From positions 1 to 40,896 of the forward strand of contig JAITOE010000056.1 of assembly GCA_031290135.1 (NCBI GenBank): DNA of 40,896 nucleotides. Reading direction: 5' to 3'. Below are positions 19,672-28,459 of this stretch, piece by piece (positions within the stretch are counted from its first letter, which is position 1; the number at the start of each line of letters is the position of its first letter). The notes beneath the pieces are model-generated. The model was not told where the DNA came from. It saw nothing but the letters and a program-made list of their open reading frames with translations, and made no database searches. The position numbers and the translations under genes were made by a program. The DNA is from Eubacteriales Family XIII. Incertae Sedis bacterium. Its GTDB lineage: Bacteria; Bacillota; Clostridia; Peptostreptococcales; Anaerovoracaceae.

Positions 19672-20103
19672 ATGAAAAAGCGCGCAATCGTGGTTTTGCT
19701 TATACTTCTGGCCGTCGCCGGCGTTACGGTAACGGTTTGGGGCGCCGGGGAAACCCCCGGATCGGAGGGGGATCCCTTAGTGACGAAAAGCTACGTGGAC
19801 CAAAAGCTCGCGGAAACGGAGAACGTCTTCACGCCGCTGGAGATTAAAGCGGGCGGGAAGCTGACGGGCGCCGAGGGCGCGGAGATCATCCTGCGGAGCG
19901 GGGAAGCCGTCGCCATAGGGAGCGAGGACAACGGGGTCGCCGACCTGACAAGCGGACAGGATTTGATGAGCGGAGCTGCCGTGGGGCAGAACCACCTGCT
20001 TTTGATTCCGAGAAACGACGGACGCGGCGTGGAAGCGGTGACGGACGTCTGGATTCTGATCCGGGGCGCATACAGCCTGCAAGAAGCGGAAACGGGGGAG
20101 TAA
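19672..20103 (+). CDS. Small exported protein of unknown function
   Basis: A protein of 143 aa with an N-terminal signal or anchor (KKRAIVVLLILLAVAGVTVTVWG, about 2-25). A short stretch DPLVTKSYVDQKL follows, then a compact domain with LTGAEGAEIILRSGEAVAI, DLTSGQDLMSG and NHLLLIPRNDGRG. Similar small exported proteins occur in Clostridia, but I know no function. AAAGGAGGG lies four bases before the ATG. Its stop is three bases before the DUF5693 gene, so the two are almost certainly co-translated. The location next to csaB and tagA suggests a cell-envelope role, which is inference. Confidence 0.85.
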   Translation: MKKRAIVVLLILLAVAGVTVTVWGAGETPGSEGDPLVTKSYVDQKLAETENVFTPLEIKAGGKLTGAEGAEIILRSGEAVAIGSEDNGVADLTSGQDLMSGAAVGQNHLLLIPRNDGRGVEAVTDVWILIRGAYSLQEAETGE

Positions 20104-20106
20104 AAA

Positions 20107-22332
20107 ATGACCGGATGCAAGGAATTTATCAAAAGCAACCTGATCCTGCTGATCCTGATGGCCGCCGCTTTCTTGTCCGGCCTGATCATCATCGGCGCCC
20201 GCATGGGCGTGGAAAGCGCGAACAAAAGCTATGACATCGTGCTGGACTATCAGGAAATAGACGCGATGGCCCGACAGTCAAAAGAGGCAACGTCCCTGTG
20301 GCTGGAGCGGTTCAAGGAAATGAAAATCACAAAGGTGGGGCTTGCCGAAGAGAGCCTGGGAAGCCTCATGGACGGCGAAGACCTTCCCGTGTCCGCCGAA
20401 ATCATGGATGTTTTGACAAAAGAAGCCGGATGGCGCGGCAAATATCCCGCCGCGTGGATAGAAGCCGTGGATCGCCTTCCCTTCGACAAATACGACGTCA
20501 TGGTGGACATGCGCTCCAAAGAAGCCTACGATTTTGTCGCGAAAGGGCTTGCCCGCTATGAGAGCGGCCGCGTCCTTCTCTTTCCAGAAGCGGACGGCGG
20601 CTACGCCTTGCTGGACGGAACGCCCGAAATGACCCTGTACACGCCGCGTTACAAAAAGCAAAACTCCCTGGGGGGCGGCTTTCAGGAGCTGATCGACATC
20701 ACGGATTCCAAACTCATATACCTGAGCCTGGGGATGCTGCCTGACAAGGTGGCGCTTATTCAGGGGCTGGGCATGGAAATCATCCCCCGGACAATGAGCT
20801 ATGACACCTGGAACGATGAAAAATACGCCAGAGCCGTGATCGCCGATTACGAAAAATACGGAATAACCCCCCATTACATGATCGTGGGCGGCGAAGGCGT
20901 GCCAGGCTACGACGACGGGATCGCGCGCATCGAACAATACGCGGCGGACAACGGCATCGTTTTCGGCCTGATCGAAAACACGACGCAGCTTCAGAACATC
21001 CTGCAGCACGGCGTCCTGGAACTCACGGAAGCCAGCGCTTACAACACGGTGCGGGTCTTCTCCGTCTGGGATTACATACAATACAGATATCAATATTATG
21101 GGTACGAAGGCGCACAGGAAATTGAAAACACGCTCTTCCGTGCGGTGGCGGAGCGGAACATCCGTCTGATTTATTACAAGCCGATCCGCGAATTCAAAGA
21201 CCTGCACACCTATATGACCGACCTGGACGAATACAAGGAGATGTTCACGAACTTGGAAAGACGGCTCGCGAAACACGGCATCGCCTACGGGGAAGCATCG
21301 GTGATGCAGCCTTATGAGGCACCGCTGGCCGCGCGGCTGATCCTGGCGCTCGGCTGCGCGGCGGCAGGCGTTCTGCTGCTGCACCTGTTCTTCCCCCTCC
21401 CGCGCCGCGTGAAATGGATCCTGTTCGGGCTGGGCGCCGTATGCGCCGCGGGGGCGTTCTGGGCGGCGCCGAATTTCACGGGGCTGATCACCAGCTTGGC
21501 AAATGCCATGATCTTCGCCTGCCTCGCCACGGTTTTCTTCACGCACCGGGCCAAGAAATTTTTCGACAGATCCGCAGGCGCCGCCGGACCGCCGCACGAC
21601 GGCCGGGCGGACAGAATCCGCGTGAACCTAAGCTTCGTCTTTCCGGCTGCCATCGTGACGCTCATAGGCGCCGTCGCCATAGCCCTCGTGGGAGGCATCC
21701 TGACCGCCGCGCCGATTTCATCCGTGAACTACATGCTGGAAATAGACATATTCCGGGGTGTGAAAGCCGCGCAGATCCTGCCCATCGTCTTTTTCGCCGT
21801 CGCTTACTTAGCCTATTTCGGATTCGGCAGCAAGAAACAAAAATCGGGACGGCTGGAATTTCACGATATCAAAGAAATGATGAATACCTCCGTCAAGGTA
21901 TGGATGGTGTTTTTGGCGCTTGTCCTGGCGGCGGGGGGCGTCTATTACATCCTGCGGACCGGCCATGAAGTGCTGGAGGTGAGCAAGGTCGAAATGCTGT
22001 TCAGGAATGAGCTGGAAGAACTCTTGCTCGCTCGGCCCAGGACCAAGGAATTCCTGTTCGCCTTCCCCGCCATCATGCTGATGGCCTACACCGCCTGCCG
22101 CCGGCTGCGCTTCTGGACCGTCATGTTCGGCGTCTGCGGCGTGGTGGGCGTCACCTCCGTGATCAACACCTTCATGCACATCCGGACGCCGCTCTATCTG
22201 GGATTTGTCCGGACCGCGTATTCCGTGGCGTTCGGCCTCGTCATAGGCATCGTCGCCATTCTGGTTTTCAACGCCCTGCTCCGGCTGTACGGGAAAATCG
22301 CGGATTATTACTTGCGGAAAATGTCGGCCTGA
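20107..22332 (+). CDS. DUF5693-like multi-pass membrane protein
   Basis: A protein of 741 aa. One TM helix (about 12-34) is followed by an extracytoplasmic domain of about 370 residues, then about eight TM helices from about residue 405 to the end (for example AARLILALGCAAAGVLLLHL and IRVNLSFVFPAAIVTLIGAV). The arrangement and the position directly upstream of csaB fit the DUF5693 family of Firmicutes, which has no assigned activity. Periplasmic residues such as HYMIVGGEGVPGYDDG look like part of a TIM-barrel-like or polysaccharide-active fold, but I cannot name a reaction. GGGGGAG precedes the ATG. The 143-aa gene stops three bases upstream. Confidence 0.85.
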   Translation: MTGCKEFIKSNLILLILMAAAFLSGLIIIGARMGVESANKSYDIVLDYQEIDAMARQSKEATSLWLERFKEMKITKVGLAEESLGSLMDGEDLPVSAEIMDVLTKEAGWRGKYPAAWIEAVDRLPFDKYDVMVDMRSKEAYDFVAKGLARYESGRVLLFPEADGGYALLDGTPEMTLYTPRYKKQNSLGGGFQELIDITDSKLIYLSLGMLPDKVALIQGLGMEIIPRTMSYDTWNDEKYARAVIADYEKYGITPHYMIVGGEGVPGYDDGIARIEQYAADNGIVFGLIENTTQLQNILQHGVLELTEASAYNTVRVFSVWDYIQYRYQYYGYEGAQEIENTLFRAVAERNIRLIYYKPIREFKDLHTYMTDLDEYKEMFTNLERRLAKHGIAYGEASVMQPYEAPLAARLILALGCAAAGVLLLHLFFPLPRRVKWILFGLGAVCAAGAFWAAPNFTGLITSLANAMIFACLATVFFTHRAKKFFDRSAGAAGPPHDGRADRIRVNLSFVFPAAIVTLIGAVAIALVGGILTAAPISSVNYMLEIDIFRGVKAAQILPIVFFAVAYLAYFGFGSKKQKSGRLEFHDIKEMMNTSVKVWMVFLALVLAAGGVYYILRTGHEVLEVSKVEMLFRNELEELLLARPRTKEFLFAFPAIMLMAYTACRRLRFWTVMFGVCGVVGVTSVINTFMHIRTPLYLGFVRTAYSVAFGLVIGIVAILVFNALLRLYGKIADYYLRKMSA

Positions 22333-22380
22333 GTAAGATTGCGGAACGAAGGACGTAGCCACAGGGCGGGCGTTACCATT

Positions 22381-22450
22381 CCGTCATTGCGAGAAGCGCA
22401 CCGTGAAGCAATCCATATGCACTGGACTGCTTCGACCCGCTCGCAGCGAC
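22381..22450. repeat. REP-like palindromic repeat, copy 2
   Basis: cgtcattgcgagaagcgcaccgtgaagcaatcc pairs imperfectly with ggactgcttcgacccgctcgcagcgac. It fills most of the 139-base gap between the DUF5693 gene and csaB and is the same family as 4704-4774 and 38005-38145. Confidence 0.75.
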
Positions 22451-22471
22451 AATTGAAACAAGCGAGGTTGC

Positions 22472-23602
22472 ATGAAAGCACTTATTTCCGGATATTACGG
22501 TTTCAACAACATAGGCGACGAATCCATCCTGACGGCGGTGGTCGAGAATTTGCGCGCGCGGCTTCCGGACATCGAAATCACGGTGCTTTCGCAGAACCCG
22601 GCCGCCACGGCGGAGAAGCATCAGGTGGGCGCCGCGGACAGGCGCTCCGCAGGCGCCATCATCCGCGCCGTGCGCCGCTGCGACCTGCTGATCAGCGGCG
22701 GCGGGAGCCTCCTGCAGGACGCGACCAGCAGAAAGAGCATCCTGTACTACCTCGCCGTCATATGGCTTGCGTTCCTGTTCCGAAAAAAGGTGTTCATATA
22801 CAGCCAGGGCATCGGTCCCATCAGCTCCGGCCTGAACCGGAGCCTGACCGCGTGGACGCTGCGGCGCACGGCAGGCATCGTCGTCCGGGACGAAAAATCG
22901 GGGGAGCTTCTGGCGGAAATCGGCGTCCCCCCGGAGAACGTCGTCGTAACGGCGGATCCGGTGCTGCGCATCAAACCCGCCGACCCGGCCACAGGCAGGG
23001 AAATTCTCGCGCGGGAGGGCTTTTTCAGACAGGCGGGGCGCCCCCTGGTGGGCTTCGCGATACGGGAAAAAAAAATACAAAGCGAGTTTGTGGACGAACT
23101 TTGCCTGTCCATACAGCGCCTGCGGACGGAATTCGACGCCCAGATCCTGCTGATTCCTTTCTATTATTCGGAAGATCTCCCGGTGCTTGAAGAAATAGAA
23201 AAGCGTCTCGCCGGAACGGTTTTGGCGATAAAACACAAATATCTGACGGACGAAATGCTTTCGCTCATCGGAAACGTGGACGTTTTGGTGGGCGTGCGCC
23301 TCCACGCGCTGATCTACGCGGCGGTTATGGACGTGCCGATGATCGCGGTTTCCTATGACCCTAAGATCAATTCGTTCATGCATTCGCTCGGACTGAAAGC
23401 CATGTCGGCGGTCTACGACTTTAAAAGCGATTATTTCATAGAAGAGTTCGAGAAAACCATGCGGGACACCCACAAGGTTCAGGCGAAAGTCCGCAAAAAT
23501 ATCGCGGCTTTGATAAAAAAATTAGACACGAACGAAGAAATGATCAAGGAAATCATGTCGCCGTCCGTTCACAAGGGGGGAGCCGATGAAGAAAACGCCT
23601 GA
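22472..23602 (+). CDS. csaB: Polysaccharide pyruvyl transferase CsaB
   Basis: A pyruvyl transferase of 376 aa that adds ketal pyruvate from PEP to secondary cell-wall polysaccharide, the ligand of SLH domains. Family features are the start MKALISGYYGFNNIGDES, the central LLISGGGSLLQDATSRKS and YSQGIGPISS, and the C-terminal GVRLHALIYAAVMDVPMIAVSYDPK. The protein is cytosolic. Its end overlaps the start of tagA by 17 bases. The SLH protein at 11695-14124 is the obvious client in this window. A REP-like repeat separates csaB from the DUF5693 gene, so read-through across it is presumed rather than shown. Confidence 0.94.
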   Translation: MKALISGYYGFNNIGDESILTAVVENLRARLPDIEITVLSQNPAATAEKHQVGAADRRSAGAIIRAVRRCDLLISGGGSLLQDATSRKSILYYLAVIWLAFLFRKKVFIYSQGIGPISSGLNRSLTAWTLRRTAGIVVRDEKSGELLAEIGVPPENVVVTADPVLRIKPADPATGREILAREGFFRQAGRPLVGFAIREKKIQSEFVDELCLSIQRLRTEFDAQILLIPFYYSEDLPVLEEIEKRLAGTVLAIKHKYLTDEMLSLIGNVDVLVGVRLHALIYAAVMDVPMIAVSYDPKINSFMHSLGLKAMSAVYDFKSDYFIEEFEKTMRDTHKVQAKVRKNIAALIKKLDTNEEMIKEIMSPSVHKGGADEENA

Positions 23603-24353
23603 AACAGTAAGGCGCATCCGCATTTTGGGAAGCCCAGTCGATATGGTTTCCGCCGACGAAGCCATGACGACGTTTGCGGAGCTGATGGAAACGGAAGGGT
23701 GCAGCCAGATCGTGACGCCGAATTCCGAAATTCTGTGGAGCGCGTCGAAGGATCCCGTCCTCAAGGCGATCATCAGCGGCGCGGAGCTGGTGCTTCCGGA
23801 CGGGATCGGACTGGTATACGCGTCGCGGCTTCTGGGCGTCCCCCTGCGGGAACGCGTGACGGGGATCGACTTTCTCTCGCGCATCCTCGCCTGGCTTTCG
23901 GAAAACGGCAAATCGGTCTATTTTCTCGGAAGCGCGCCGGGCGTCGCGGAAAAGGCGGCGGAGAACATGCGCGCTAGGTTTCCGGCGCTGAAGACGGCGG
24001 GAACGCGCAACGGGTACTTCGGCCCGGAGGAAGAGGCCGGGATCGTGGCGGAAATCAACGCGAGCGGCGCGGATTTTCTCTGCGTGGCGATGGGTTCGCC
24101 CCGGCAGGAGCGCTTTATCAGCGCGCATAAGGCGGAATTCACGGCGCGGCTTGCCATCGGAGTCGGGGGGAGCTTGGATATCTGGGCGGGAACGCTCAAA
24201 CGGGCGCCCCTGTTTTTCAGGAAACACGGGATTGAGTGGCTGTACCGTCTGGCGCAGCAGCCCAGGCGGATAGGGCGGATGGCCGTGCTTCCGCTGTTCA
24301 TGCTCCGCGTCCTGTTCTACGCGCCCGGCGGGAAAAAACGCGAGGGGACGTGA
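23586..24353 (+). CDS. tagA: WecG/TagA/CpsF family glycosyltransferase (GT26)
   Basis: A glycosyltransferase of 255 aa. Relatives transfer N-acetylmannosamine (TagA) or related sugars to undecaprenyl-linked GlcNAc during wall polymer synthesis. Motifs are TPNSEILWSA, LPDGIGLVYASRLLG, TGIDFLSRIL, VAMGSPRQERF, GVGGSLDIWAG and RAPLFFRKHGIEWLYRL. It overlaps csaB by 17 bases and has AAGGGGGAG upstream. With csaB this supports synthesis and pyruvylation of a secondary cell-wall polymer. The sugar substrate is inferred from the family only. Confidence 0.92.
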   Translation: MKKTPETVRRIRILGSPVDMVSADEAMTTFAELMETEGCSQIVTPNSEILWSASKDPVLKAIISGAELVLPDGIGLVYASRLLGVPLRERVTGIDFLSRILAWLSENGKSVYFLGSAPGVAEKAAENMRARFPALKTAGTRNGYFGPEEEAGIVAEINASGADFLCVAMGSPRQERFISAHKAEFTARLAIGVGGSLDIWAGTLKRAPLFFRKHGIEWLYRLAQQPRRIGRMAVLPLFMLRVLFYAPGGKKREGT

Positions 24354-24361
24354 GGGTATAT

Positions 24362-24375
24362 AAGATTCATAACAG
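24362..24375 (+). repeat. Short dispersed motif AAGATTCATAACAG, copy 2
   Basis: Exact copy of the 14-mer at 16961-16974, eight bases after the tagA stop and just before the ribosome-binding site of the transketolase gene. Confidence 0.5.
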
Positions 24376-24395
24376 CAACTACGAAGGAGGGAAAC

Positions 24396-25208
24396 ATGGC
24401 AGCAGATTTGAAAAAGATCGCGAACGAAATCCGCATCGACATCGTGAAACAGGTGTACTTCGCAGGCTCCGGGCATCCGGGCGGGTCCCTGTCCGCCGCA
24501 GAGATTCTAACCGTCCTGTACTTTGACGAAATGAACATTGACCCGGCGGACCCGAAACGCGGCGACAGGGATAAATTCGTCCTTTCCAAGGGACACGCCG
24601 CGCCGGTGCTGTACGGCGCCCTGGCGGAAAGAGGGTTTTTCCCCAAGGAAGAGCTTTGGAAACTCAGGAAGCTGGGCGCGATGCTGCAAGGGCATCCCAG
24701 CGTGAAGACGACCCCCGGCGTGGAAATATCAACGGGTTCGCTGGGACAGGGCTTTTCCGTGTCGGCGGGAATGGCGCTGGCTTCCCGGATGGACGGCGGC
24801 GGCAGAGTGTACGTCCTGCTCGGCGACGGGGAGCTGGAAGAAGGGCTTGTCTGGGAGACCGCGATGGCGGCGGGGCATTATAAGTTGGACAACCTTTGCG
24901 CAATCATCGACTGGAACGGCTTGCAGATCGACGGAAGAAACAGCGACGTCATGACAGTCGCCCCCATAGACGGGAAATTCAGCAGCTTCGGCTTCAACGT
25001 GCTGACGGTAGACGGACATTCCATCCCGGAAATCACGGAGGCGTTTAAAAAAGCGAGGGCATGCAAGGGGAAACCCACGGCCATTCTGGCGAAAACCGTC
25101 AAAGGCAAGGGCGTTTCGTTCATGGAGGACGAAGCGGGCTGGCACGGCAAGGGACCTACGGAGGAAGAGGCGCGGAAAGCGCTGGCGGAGCTGGGAGGTG
25201 CGTTGTAA
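24396..25208 (+). CDS. Transketolase, N-terminal (ThDP-binding) subunit
   Basis: A subunit of 270 aa equal to the N-terminal third of transketolase. It binds thiamine diphosphate and acts in the non-oxidative pentose phosphate pathway. Motifs are [42 protein letters not shown] and the ThDP GDG motif in [14 protein letters not shown] with downstream DWNGLQIDG. The ATG has a perfect AAGGAGG. The stop overlaps the next gene (TAATG), so the two subunits are translationally coupled. Split transketolases are normal in many Firmicutes and archaea. Confidence 0.95.
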   Translation: MAADLKKIANEIRIDIVKQVYFAGSGHPGGSLSAAEILTVLYFDEMNIDPADPKRGDRDKFVLSKGHAAPVLYGALAERGFFPKEELWKLRKLGAMLQGHPSVKTTPGVEISTGSLGQGFSVSAGMALASRMDGGGRVYVLLGDGELEEGLVWETAMAAGHYKLDNLCAIIDWNGLQIDGRNSDVMTVAPIDGKFSSFGFNVLTVDGHSIPEITEAFKKARACKGKPTAILAKTVKGKGVSFMEDEAGWHGKGPTEEEARKALAELGGAL

Positions 25209-26140
25209 TGGCGGATAAAATGGCAACCAGACAGGCATACGGGGATTTCCTCGTGGAAAAAGGCAAAACGAAGAAAAACCTGATCGTCATGGACGCGGAT
25301 CTTTCGAAATCCACGATGACGGCGGGTTTCGCGAAGGCGTATCCGGACCGCTTCTTCAACATGGGGATCGCCGAACAGAACCTTTACGGCGTGGCCGCGG
25401 GCCTCGCGCTTTCTGGCAAGGTGGTCTGCGCCAGCACCTTCGCCATGTTCGCTTCCGGCAGGGCGTTTGAAATCATCCGGAATTCGATAGGCTACACGCG
25501 CGCGAACGTGAAGGTTTGCGCGACCCACGCCGGCATCTCGGTGGGGGAGGACGGCGCCAGCCACCAGACCTTTGAGGACATCGCGCTGATGCGGACGGTG
25601 CCGGGCATGACCGTCCTGAATCCGTCCGACGCGAATTCCGCGAAGAAGCTTTTGGAGCAGGCCGTTGAGACGGACGGGCCGTTTTATGTGAGGCTGGGGC
25701 GTCTGGCGGTTCCGGTTCTCTACGCGGACGATGCGGACATCCGGGTCGGCAGGGGGCAATGCCTGCGGGACGGCAAGGACTATACGGTCATCGCGACGGG
25801 GCTCATGACCGGCGAGGCGCTCGCCGCCGCGGAGACGCTGGCGGCGGAGGGGGTGGACGTGCGCGTGATCGACATGCACACGATCAAGCCGTTAGACGGC
25901 GAAATCATCGAAAAGGCCGCGGCGGAGACGAAGGGCCTTGTAACGGCGGAGGAACATTCGGTGATCGGCGGCCTGGGCGGCGCCGTCGCGGCGTATACGG
26001 CGGCGCATTGCCCTGTCAGGATTGCGTTCGTGGGGCAGAAAGACACCTATGGGGAATCCGGCAAGCCGCCGGAGCTTTTGCAGAAGTACGGGATGACAGC
26101 GGCGGACATCGCCTCGGCAGTCCGGAGCTTAGCCGGCTGA
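25208..26140 (+). CDS. Transketolase, C-terminal subunit
   Basis: A subunit of 310 aa carrying the pyrimidine-binding (Pyr) domain (about 1-170, with NMGIAEQNLYG containing the catalytic Glu) and the C-terminal domain (about 185-305). The ORF track starts at 25061, inside the preceding gene. ATG 25208 is chosen because it overlaps the upstream TAA, has GGGAGGTG before it and starts at the family position ([15 protein letters not shown]). It works as a complex with the N-terminal subunit. A small hairpin, TATGGCAGC-ttt-GCTGCCGTA, lies 16 bases after the stop and may end the transcript. Confidence 0.95.
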   Translation: MADKMATRQAYGDFLVEKGKTKKNLIVMDADLSKSTMTAGFAKAYPDRFFNMGIAEQNLYGVAAGLALSGKVVCASTFAMFASGRAFEIIRNSIGYTRANVKVCATHAGISVGEDGASHQTFEDIALMRTVPGMTVLNPSDANSAKKLLEQAVETDGPFYVRLGRLAVPVLYADDADIRVGRGQCLRDGKDYTVIATGLMTGEALAAAETLAAEGVDVRVIDMHTIKPLDGEIIEKAAAETKGLVTAEEHSVIGGLGGAVAAYTAAHCPVRIAFVGQKDTYGESGKPPELLQKYGMTAADIASAVRSLAG

Positions 26141-26182
26141 ACCGCAGCGAACCTTATATGGCAGCTTTGCTGCCGTATACCT

Positions 26183-26196
26183 GAGATTCATAGCAC
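26183..26196 (+). repeat. Short dispersed motif, variant copy 3 (GAGATTCATAGCAC)
   Basis: A variant of the 14-mer at 16961 and 24362, downstream of the transketolase C gene and next to the hairpin tatggcagctttgctgccgta. Confidence 0.4.
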
Positions 26197-26211
26197 CACC
26201 AGGATGCGAAG

Positions 26212-26898
26212 ATGAAGAAAGAAGAGATCATACAGCTTTTCAGCAGCAGGCTTGACCCGCCCGCGCACTGTTACAGCGAAAAAGAGGCGGCGATCTTCCG
26301 CGCGCATGTGGAAGCCCGCTTCGGAACCATAAAAAAAGTGCTGCGGGAGCCGTATGCGCAGGACGTCCGGGCGGACGTAGCGATCCTTGATCCGGCGCCG
26401 GGGAGGCCTTTTTACACGCTGGTCACCATCGGGATGGGCGCCTTTGTCATGGACGTGCCGCAGGATCTCATCGACTGCGAGCTGGAGAGGGCGGAACTGA
26501 TGTTCTGCCTGCCGTCGAGCTGGAACCCCGAAAAATCAGGCGACAAATGGCGCTGGCCGTTAGAATGGCTGCGCATCCTCGCCCACATCCCCGCAGAGAA
26601 AGAAATGTGGCTGGGCTGGGGACACATGGTGCCTATAGAAGAGCCTGTGGCGAAAAACCTGGCGTTTTCCTGCATGCTTTTGATCGACCCCGTTGCGTTT
26701 GAAGAGGCGGCTTCGTATTGCGAAATGCCGGACGGAAGCATCGTAAACATCTATCAGGTGCTGCCGGTTTTCGAAGATGAAATGAAATTCAGGCAGGCGC
26801 AGGGCACCGACGCGCTGCTGGAGATTTTTGAAGAGCGGCTCGGACGCCGTCCCTTGGCCGTGCTGGACGTCAGCCGGAGGAGCTGTCTGGCGCCGTGA
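26212..26898 (+). CDS. Suppressor-of-fused (SUFU) domain protein
   Basis: A cytosolic protein of 228 aa matching the bacterial SUFU-domain family (LVTIGMGAFVMDVP, ERAELMFCLPSSW, WLRILAHIPAEKEMWLGWGHMVP, FEEAASYCEMPDGSIVNIYQVLPV). In animals the domain binds Gli factors. In bacteria it is linked in the literature to immunity proteins of polymorphic toxin systems, but no toxin gene is visible here. It follows the transketolase genes by 71 bases and converges on the metallophosphoesterase, overlapping its 3' end by 29 bases. Function here is unknown. Confidence 0.85.
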   Translation: MKKEEIIQLFSSRLDPPAHCYSEKEAAIFRAHVEARFGTIKKVLREPYAQDVRADVAILDPAPGRPFYTLVTIGMGAFVMDVPQDLIDCELERAELMFCLPSSWNPEKSGDKWRWPLEWLRILAHIPAEKEMWLGWGHMVPIEEPVAKNLAFSCMLLIDPVAFEEAASYCEMPDGSIVNIYQVLPVFEDEMKFRQAQGTDALLEIFEERLGRRPLAVLDVSRRSCLAP

Positions 26899-27741
26899 GC
26901 GGCAAAAGATCCACCACCGCCAGCTCCGGCGGGTTGAAAATCCTTGGGATGCGCGTGGACTCCCGCGCCAGGCCCCGGCTCACGATCATCGTGGTCTGCT
27001 GTTCTTCGTACTGCCCGCCCGCGTATTTCGGGAAAAGCCCCTGGTTCGGCACGAACAGCCCGTTCAAAACCCCCGGAATGCGCCAAAGCCCGCCGTGCGC
27101 GTGGCCTGCCAGCGCCAAATCAAAGCCATAGGCGACATAGCGGTCCATATGCTCCGGCCTGTGGGTCAGCAGCACCGTGAAGCGATCCGCCGAGACACAT
27201 TCGGCAACGGACGAAAGATCTTCCGCGAAGCGCCCGCTTTCCGGATCGTCCACGCCGCAGACCGTGACCGTCTGCCCCCGGACGGAAAGGTTCAGGTATT
27301 CGCCCTCCAGAACGGCGACGCCGTATTCCCGGAAAACATCTTTGATCGCCTCGATGTCCCCGCTCCAATATTCGTGGTTGCCGCTGACGTAAAAGCAGGG
27401 ATACCGGTCCGCGACGGCGGCCAGCAACGCCTCCGTGTTGTAAATCGGGATGCTGTCGTCCGCGATGTCGCCGCCGAGCAAAATCGCGTCCGGCGCTTCC
27501 TGATCGATGGCACGGACCAATTCCGCCTGCCCTTCGCCATAATAGCAGCTATGCAGATCGGTGATGAGGAGAAGCCGCACCGCGCTTTGCAGCTTCGGCG
27601 TCCGCAGCTCATAGTGGCGAACCGTGAGTTCCGCGTTCAACGCCGTTTTGGCGAGGAGAACCGCTCCCAGCAGGCAGGCCGCCCATACGATGGCGCGCTT
27701 TTTTTGCTAATTTTCCGCGTTTTGCCCAAGTCTCGTTTCAT
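26870..27741 (-). CDS. Metallophosphoesterase (YkuE/YaeI type), frameshifted near the start
   Basis: A calcineurin-like phosphoesterase. The metal-binding motifs are intact: LLLITDLHS (DxH), LLGGDIADD (GDxxD), VSGNHEYW (GNHE) and LAGHAHGG (GHxH). The ORF track starts at TTG 27640, but the same frame continues upstream as KKRAIVWAACLLGAVLLAKTA, a typical membrane signal, until a stop. An ATG at 27741 overlaps the ung stop (ATGA) and reads MKRDLGKTRKISKK before an A7 run (27699-27705 as T7 on the plus strand). One extra A, or a -1 slip on AGC-AAA-AAA-AGC, joins this start to the signal peptide. It is either a slippage site, a recent mutation or a homopolymer error. The last 29 bases overlap the SUFU gene. 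Confidence 0.85.
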
Positions 27742-28409
27742 AAAGATCCAATCCCCCAGTCAACCCCGCCTCCGAACTGCGCCAGAAACGCGTTTGTTTG
27801 GGTGAAGTGGCCGCAGCCGAAAAACCCGTTGTGCGCGGAGAGGGGGCTTGGGTGGGCGGCGGTCAGGACTAAGTGCTGGCCGCCGGCGACCAACGGGGCC
27901 TTGGATTTTGCGTTGGCGCCCCATAGCAGGAATGCCATGGGCTCCTCCCGCCGGGCGAGCAGGGAAATGACCCTGTCCGTAAAAGTTTCCCAGCCTTTGT
28001 CTTTGTGGGAATTGGCGGCGCCCTCCCGCACGGTCAGGACGGTGTTCAGGAGCAGCACGCCTTGTTTTGCCCAGTCCGCAAGGCAGCCGTGCGCGGGCGC
28101 CCGGATGCCGAGTTCGCTGTCCAGTTCCTTGAAAATATTCACGAGCGAGGGCGGTTTCGGGACGCCTTGCTGCACGGAAAAACAAAGCCCGTGCGCCTGC
28201 CCCGGACCGTGATAGGGGTCCTGCCCCAAGATCACCGCCTTGACGGCTTTATAGGGCGTGTACTTCAAAGCGTTGAAGATATCGTGCATGGACGGGTATA
28301 TCGTATAATTGCGATACTCTTTCTTTAAAAATTCCCGCAAGGCCAAATAATATTCTTTGTCGAATTCTCCCGCCAGGACCTCGTCCCAGTCGTTTCCGAT
28401 GTTTACCAT
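27738..28409 (-). CDS. ung: Uracil-DNA glycosylase, family 1
   Basis: A base-excision repair enzyme of 223 aa that removes uracil from DNA. The water-activating loop GQDPYHG (62-68, Asp64), the PSLVNIFKELDSELG segment, LLLNTVLTVREG and the DNA-intercalation loop HPSPLSAHNGFFG are all present, and length is normal. GGAGGG precedes the ATG. The stop overlaps the metallophosphoesterase start by four bases (ATGA), so the pair is coupled. About 50 bases separate it from the UPF0210 gene upstream. Confidence 0.97.
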   Translation of the reverse strand: MVNIGNDWDEVLAGEFDKEYYLALREFLKKEYRNYTIYPSMHDIFNALKYTPYKAVKAVILGQDPYHGPGQAHGLCFSVQQGVPKPPSLVNIFKELDSELGIRAPAHGCLADWAKQGVLLLNTVLTVREGAANSHKDKGWETFTDRVISLLARREEPMAFLLWGANAKSKAPLVAGGQHLVLTAAHPSPLSAHNGFFGCGHFTQTNAFLAQFGGGVDWGIGSL

Positions 28410-28459
28410 GAAACCCTCCGTTTACGCGAACGCGTCAACATTTTAACAGGAGAACGGTA

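Noticed and set aside
25061-25207. Longer start of the transketolase C subunit
   Set aside because: The extra 49 codons are a shadow of the N-subunit gene; the overlap TAATG and the ribosome site fix the start at 25208.
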